A DNA stretch of 33,319 nucleotides from Nocardia alba NBRC 108234 (GTDB lineage Bacteria > Actinomycetota > Actinomycetes > Mycobacteriales > Mycobacteriaceae), in assembly GCF_001612665.1 (NCBI RefSeq), contig NZ_BDAX01000020.1, forward strand, positions 1-33,319, given 5' to 3'. A model generated the notes under the pieces. The model was not told the DNA's origin. It worked only from the letters and a program-made list of their open reading frames with translations, and searched no databases. Shown piece by piece: positions 30,921 to 33,319 of this stretch. The position numbers and the translations under genes were made by a program. Position 1 is the stretch's first letter. Each line of letters opens with the position of its first letter.

Positions 30921-31760
30921 TCAGTTGACGAACCGCAGGTCCGAAATGGTGTGGCTCGCAACCAACATCACGTAGAAGTCGGTGAGCACGAGGGTGCCGA
31001 GGGTGGTCCAGGCCAGCGCCATATGGCGGGTGTTGAGCTTGGAGATCTGGGTCCAGTACCAGTACCGCACCGGATGGGCGGAGAAGTTCTTGAGCCGTCC
31101 GCCCGCGATGTGCCTGCACGAATGACACGACAGGGTGTAGGCCCACAGCAGGATCACATTGACGGCCAGCACGATATTGCCGAGGCCGAAACCGAAACCG
31201 CCACCGCTGCCGTGGAACGCCGTGATCGCGTCGTAGGTGTTGACCAGCGAGACCACCAGCGCCACATAGAAGAAGTAGCGGTGCGCGTTCTGGATGATCA
31301 ACGGCAACCGCGACTCGCCGGTGTAGCGCGCGTGCGGTTCGGCCACCGCGCAGGCGGGCGGGGAGAACCACACCGAGCGGTAGTAGGCCTTGCGGTAGTA
31401 GTAGCAGGTCAGCCGGAAGCCGAGCAGGAACGGCAGCACCACGAAACCCAGCGGGATCCACATCGGCAGCTCGGGAAACGGGGTGCCGAAATGCGCCGAG
31501 CCCGGTGCGCACGAATCGCTCAGGCACGGTGAGTAGAACGGTGTCAGATAGTGGAACTCGGGCACCCAGTAGGCCGTCCGCACAAAGGATCTGATGGTCG
31601 CGTAGGTGACGAACGCGGCCAGTCCGAGCGCGGTGAACAGCGGCGGTAGCCACCAGCGGTCGGTGCGCAGGGTGCGCGCGGAAATGCGGGCACGGGTCCT
31701 GCTGAAGACGCCGGTGCCCGCGGAATGGGTGGCGGGGGCGGCGGTCGGTGCGGCACTCAC
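30921..31760 (-). CDS. sdhC: Succinate dehydrogenase membrane anchor, Sdh1 type
   Basis: 279 residues from the GTG at 31760, which has GAGG 8 bases upstream; an ATG at 31802 would add 14 residues but has only a poorly spaced site. The length is close to that of Rv0249c. Five membrane helices are predicted near 38-57, 101-121, 160-176, 194-212 and 247-267. Histidines at the membrane edges (QNAHRYFF, and CHSCRHIAGG) are candidates for haem or quinone ligands, as in a single-subunit five-helix anchor. A Cys-containing loop (SPCLSDSC, about 78-84) faces outside between helices 1 and 2. It is first in the sdh operon and divergent from the thiolase-like gene. Confidence 0.88.
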   Translation of the reverse strand: MSAAPTAAPATHSAGTGVFSRTRARISARTLRTDRWWLPPLFTALGLAAFVTYATIRSFVRTAYWVPEFHYLTPFYSPCLSDSCAPGSAHFGTPFPELPMWIPLGFVVLPFLLGFRLTCYYYRKAYYRSVWFSPPACAVAEPHARYTGESRLPLIIQNAHRYFFYVALVVSLVNTYDAITAFHGSGGGFGFGLGNIVLAVNVILLWAYTLSCHSCRHIAGGRLKNFSAHPVRYWYWTQISKLNTRHMALAWTTLGTLVLTDFYVMLVASHTISDLRFVN

Positions 31761-31894
31761 GGTGGATGCCTCGCTGATCTTCGGGTCTGCGGCAGTAATC
31801 ATTACCCACCGCGATGGATTGTGATGTGGAGCACCATACGCCTGTGTTCGCGCCGCTCGCCGAGGGTCTCGCCTACTCGGTTGTCACGCATGCC

Positions 31895-31910
31895 GGTGAT
31901 CTCGATCACA
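31895..31910. promoter_or_regulatory. CRP/GlxR-like binding site between sdh operon and thiolase-like gene
   Basis: GGTGA-TCTCGA-TCACA matches TGTGA-N6-TCACA at 9 of 10 arm positions. It is about 95 bases from both the ATG at 31802 and the ATG at 32007. A second short palindrome (CGCGA, TG, TCGCG) follows at about 31913-31924. CRP-type control of succinate dehydrogenase genes is established in Corynebacterium (GlxR). Confidence 0.55.
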
Positions 31911-32006
31911 GCCGCGATGTCGCGACGACCCGTCATATCCGTGCAACAAACCTGTGGTGCCCTGTGACAAGTGAGCCCGGCACCGGGTAGAGGAGCGTGA
32001 CGCGCA

Positions 32007-33185
32007 ATGAGAAGAGCCGCGATCGTGGCACCCGTCCGCACGCCCAGCGGCGTCGAAGGTGGTGCGTTGTCGGGTATGCCAGCCGAATGGCTGGCGACCA
32101 CGGTGCTGTCAGCCGTGATCGAGCGCTCGGGAATCGACCCGCTCCGCATCGACGATGTGGCGATGGCCTGTATCGACGGCCGCCTCTCCGACGTGCCCGC
32201 GGTGGGCTCGCTCGCCGCTCGCGGTGCCGGGTTACCCTTCGCGGTACCCGGTTTCGTGACCGACAAGCACGGCGGCAGCGGCCTGCAAGCCGTGATCACC
32301 GCGGCGATGATGGTGCAGACCGGCGCGGCCGACGTGGTTGTGGCGGGCGGGGTGGAATGCGCGTCGGCCCAGTCGCGCCCGCCCGGTGGGACCGCGGGAT
32401 TGCGCAATGCCGAGCGGCTGGCGCACTACTACGGAATCGGCCGCGGCGCCGCCGACGAGTTCGCGGTGGCCAGCCATCGCAAGGCCGCCCGCGCCTGGCG
32501 GCAGGGTGCGTTCGCGGCCGAGGTCGTCGGCGTGGCCGCAGGCTACGGCGATCACCAGATCACCCGGGACGAGGGCGTGCGCGACGACCTGTCCACCCAC
32601 ACACTGGCCGGCTTGCGCCCACTGCTCGCCGAGGGCGTGGTGACGGTCGGTAACATGAGCTCGCACCGGCTCGGGGCATCGGCGTGCCTGGTCGTGGCCG
32701 AGGATCGACTCGACGAACTCGGCCTGACGCCGATGGCGTTCCTCGCAGGCTGGGCCGCCGCGGGCTGCGACAGCGCGGGCCCCGGACTGGGCGCGGCACC
32801 CGCGGTATCGAAGCTGCTCAGTCGCACCGGCTGCGGCCTGGACGAAATCGATCTGCTGGAGATCAACGAAGGCTATGCAGTAGAGGTGCTAGCGCTGGCC
32901 ACCGAATGGGAACTGGACCCCCTCGACCGCCTCAACGTCAACGGCTCCGACCTCGCACTAGGCCACCCCGTAGGCGCCACCGGCCTACGAATCATGACCA
33001 CCATGCTGCACGAACTCGGCCGTACCGGCGGCCACTACGGCCTAGAGGCCATCGCCCTAGGCCACGACCACGGCATCGCCGCCCTATTCGAATCCGCCGA
33101 GACGGACGCCCCCGCCGAAGTACCTCGCGGCGCCCGCTTCCACGGCTCCCGAACCCGCAAACCAGGCCGTCACCGGGCCGGTTAG
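32007..33185 (+). CDS. Thiolase-fold protein lacking catalytic cysteines
   Basis: 392 residues, full thiolase length. The fold is unmistakable: AAIVAPVRTPSG at the start, SGLQAV at 91-96, AGGVE at 113-117, EINEGYA at 285-291, NVNGSDLALGHPVGATG at 310-326. His320 in GHP and Asn287 in NEG are present. However, the nucleophilic Cys of the KxCGSG motif is Gly89 (KHGGSG) and the second catalytic Cys near the C-terminus is Ala350 (AIALGHDHG). It therefore cannot form the acyl-cysteine intermediate of a normal acetyl-CoA acetyltransferase. It may act like Cys-less thiolase-family proteins of steroid or polyketide pathways, or bind acyl-CoA. AGAGGAG lies 11 bases before the ATG. A basic tail (about 372-392) follows the fold. 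Confidence 0.88.
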   Translation: MRRAAIVAPVRTPSGVEGGALSGMPAEWLATTVLSAVIERSGIDPLRIDDVAMACIDGRLSDVPAVGSLAARGAGLPFAVPGFVTDKHGGSGLQAVITAAMMVQTGAADVVVAGGVECASAQSRPPGGTAGLRNAERLAHYYGIGRGAADEFAVASHRKAARAWRQGAFAAEVVGVAAGYGDHQITRDEGVRDDLSTHTLAGLRPLLAEGVVTVGNMSSHRLGASACLVVAEDRLDELGLTPMAFLAGWAAAGCDSAGPGLGAAPAVSKLLSRTGCGLDEIDLLEINEGYAVEVLALATEWELDPLDRLNVNGSDLALGHPVGATGLRIMTTMLHELGRTGGHYGLEAIALGHDHGIAALFESAETDAPAEVPRGARFHGSRTRKPGRHRAG

Positions 33186-33282
33186 GCACCGGGCTGGGCC
33201 GACACCGGGCTGGGCCGACACCGGGCTGGGCCGACACCGGGCTGGGCCGACACCGGGCTGGGCCGACACCGGGCTGGGGCTA
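33171..33282. repeat. 16-bp tandem repeat array
   Basis: Five perfect copies of CACCGGGCTGGGCCGA occupy 33187-33266. A degenerate copy follows at 33267-33282, and another degenerate copy in the same 16-base phase (33171-33186) contains the end and stop codon of the thiolase-like gene. GGTTAG (33180-33185) and CTAACC (33280-33285) form an inverted pair at the two ends. The open frames across the array are only a by-product of the repeat. The copy number may vary between strains. Confidence 0.9.
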
Positions 33283-33319
33283 ACCACCCGGGCCCGGTAA
33301 CCCCCGTATGTCTCTACCC

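Noticed and set aside
33084..33287. Minus-strand frame across the tandem repeats, giving a repetitive protein
   Set aside because: The repetitive residues are simply the translated 16-bp unit, and the frame has no ribosome binding site.
1..33319. Mobile elements, CRISPR arrays, phage genes or toxin-antitoxin pairs
   Set aside because: No transposase, integrase, spaced direct-repeat array or tRNA-associated attachment site was found; the gene content looks like core or stable accessory chromosome.

Overview
The window is GC-rich actinobacterial chromosome, most likely from the mycolic-acid-containing Mycobacteriales, with Nocardia as best guess. The case rests on gene content: a DUF3068 (PorA-family) envelope protein next to a DUF2613 mini-protein, a mycobacterial Sdh1-type succinate dehydrogenase operon, a Rv3056/DinB2-type polymerase, an HTH-DUF5753 regulator followed by two DUF397 proteins, and an ECF42-type sigma factor with its DGPF partner. 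No rRNA, tRNA, CRISPR array, IS element or prophage is visible.

Layout. Positions 1-344 hold no gene I can support. 345-2591 (minus): a mycothiol-dependent-isomerase-like protein and a DUF445 membrane protein. 2756-3352 (plus): a short 3-hydroxyacyl-CoA-dehydrogenase-like NAD-binding protein. 3532-9944 (plus): an HSP90-like ATPase, a 942-residue TPR protein and a membrane Ser/Thr kinase, tightly spaced and probably one operon. 10262-13016: a TetR regulator divergent from an envelope operon (secreted protein, DUF2613, DUF3068) that ends in a strong hairpin. 13050-14617 (minus): DGPF protein and ECF sigma factor with overlapping stop and start. 14807-17287 (plus): Lon protease behind a HAIR-like (HspR) element. 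17344-19095: a hotdog thioesterase divergent from DinB2. 19256-22183: a YhdH/AcuI-type reductase convergent with an ABC exporter. 22419-26192 (plus): a fused FAD/Fe-S oxidoreductase and an AlkA-type glycosylase. 26189-28172: a small Cys-containing protein, the HTH-DUF397-DUF397 operon and a small membrane protein. 28219-31760 (minus): sdhC-sdhA-sdhB. 32007-33185 (plus): a thiolase-fold protein lacking its catalytic cysteines, followed by a 16-bp tandem repeat.

The main observations are the HSP90/TPR/kinase operon, the thiolase homolog without either catalytic Cys, the DinB2 polymerase with Gln at the sugar steric gate, and several readable control elements: HAIR at lon, an ECF42-like promoter at the DGPF gene, a CRP/GlxR-like site between sdh and the thiolase, and a palindrome in the TetR/envelope divergent promoter. 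Four genes have a -10-like hexamer exactly six bases before the start codon and no Shine-Dalgarno, which suggests leaderless transcripts. Gene families are assigned from recognised motifs; no database search was run.
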